Shown here piece by piece: positions 63,395 through 64,000 of a DNA stretch of 64,000 nt. Numbering within the stretch: position 1 is the stretch's first letter; each line of letters begins with the position of its first letter. The DNA is taken from contig NZ_CP026102.1 in NCBI RefSeq assembly GCF_002902945.1, positions 2,790,001-2,854,000 on the forward strand, read 5' to 3'. This DNA comes from Paraburkholderia caribensis (GTDB lineage Bacteria; Pseudomonadota; Gammaproteobacteria; Burkholderiales; Burkholderiaceae). The position numbers and the translations under genes were made by a program. Under the pieces are notes generated by a model. That model was not told the origin of the DNA. It saw only the letters and a program-made list of their open reading frames with translations, and made no database searches.

Positions 63395-63653
63395 GATGGG
63401 AATACGGCTAGAAGCGGCGAGAGAAAACGTGGAATCGCATCATTTTAATCTGCGTGGCGTTTGCGCATGGGCGGCGGGCGCCTGGACAGGCAAACCGGCG
63501 CTATTGCGTCGACCGGCCTTTGACGCCAATACCAACAATCCCGCAAGCCGCCGCGAAATTGCCTACAGTGAAAAGCTCAAACGCTCGTGCCGTTTTGATA
63601 CATGGCGCGCGCGACTCGCGTGCCGCATCGCAACATCTTCCTGGAGATGAGTC

Positions 63654-64000
63654 ATGGCGACATGGAAACCCGATCCGACCTTTTATCCGTCCGCGCGCAT
63701 GGCAAGCAGCGCGCCGAAGGAAACCGTCGCGTATGTGGCGAGCTTCGATCCGTCGCGCGAAAGGCCCGACGAGCTTGCCGTCGTCGATGTCGATCCTGGC
63801 TCGGCGGAATATGGGCGCATCGTCGGCCGCGTGGCGATGCCCAATACGGGCGACGAGTTGCATCACTTCGGCTGGAACGCGTGCAGCTCGTGTCTATGTC
63901 CGAACGCGCCGCATCCGCATACGGAGCGCCGCTATCTCGTCGTGCCGGGGCTGCGCTCGTCGCGTATCCATATTCTCGATACGAAGCCCGACAAGCGGCA
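63654..64000 (+). CDS. Selenium-binding protein (SBP56/methanethiol oxidase family), 5' part
   Basis: The gene runs off the right edge, with about 115 codons visible. MPNTGDELHHFGWNACSSCLC (positions about 63838-63900, in part) matches the SBP56 signature, including the CSSC pair that binds selenium or copper in the family. LRSSRIHILDT follows. Bacterial members oxidise methanethiol (MtoX), but typical MtoX has a signal peptide and none is seen here. The start is ATG 63654, with CTGGAG just upstream. Divergent from the LuxR gene across about 260 bp. Confidence 0.88.
   Translation, partial: MATWKPDPTFYPSARMASSAPKETVAYVASFDPSRERPDELAVVDVDPGSAEYGRIVGRVAMPNTGDELHHFGWNACSSCLCPNAPHPHTERRYLVVPGLRSSRIHILDTKPDKR

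Overview
The window is high-GC bacterial DNA with dense, mostly operonic genes. It most resembles a Burkholderiaceae genome of the Paraburkholderia/Caballeronia/Burkholderia type. The reasons are a type VI secretion (T6SS) cluster with a BTH_I2691/VasX-like effector, DUF4148 and DUF2242 proteins, an oxidative (non-phosphorylative) L-arabinose operon, a gsi-type peptide transporter next to DmpA/DppA peptidases, and a long palindromic intergenic repeat. The genus is inferred from gene content and style, not from a marker gene.

Layout. (1) 1-17.8 kb: right part of a T6SS locus on the + strand. It runs from a VgrG-like 3' end, a DUF4123 adaptor, a 975-residue putative pore-forming effector and three tandem near-identical membrane proteins (probable immunity) to PAAR, an unknown membrane protein, tssM, tssA, tssF, tssG and tssJ. 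The missing core genes (tssB, C, E, H, K, L) should lie upstream. (2) 18.1-27.5 kb: an RpiR regulator and a tightly coupled peptide-salvage operon (isoaspartyl peptidase, GsiABCD transporter, P1 and M55 aminopeptidases). (3) 27.5-35.2 kb: L-arabinose uptake (araFGH) and oxidation (L-arabinose dehydrogenase), divergent from an L-arabonate dehydratase, with a convergent FadR-type GntR regulator. (4) 35.4-37.2 kb: two small secreted proteins and an asparaginase. (5) 37.5-43.7 kb: a hybrid kinase with three receivers, CheR, CheB and a receiver-kinase, forming one signalling operon. (6) 43.9-48.7 kb: a DUF2242 lipoprotein, motAB, a YSC84 lipoprotein and an outer-membrane barrel. (7) 49-56.9 kb: regulators beside small metabolic genes (GlxA-like/SDR; LysR/binding protein/M14 deacylase; HD hydrolase; AraC; HpaR-like MarR). 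(8) 56.9-59.1 kb: tandem repeats and a large palindromic repeat split by an IS256-family element with an 8-bp target duplication. (9) 59.1-64 kb: DUF2783, aromatic-ring-type FAD monooxygenase, MFS transporter, LuxR regulator and the start of a selenium-binding protein gene.

The most unusual feature is the array of three 367-residue membrane proteins after the T6SS effector. They repeat with an exact 1182-bp period and are almost identical, except for a 49-residue window of constant length over the first transmembrane hairpin, where they share almost nothing. This looks like a diversified immunity set. No tRNA, rRNA or CRISPR array was seen.
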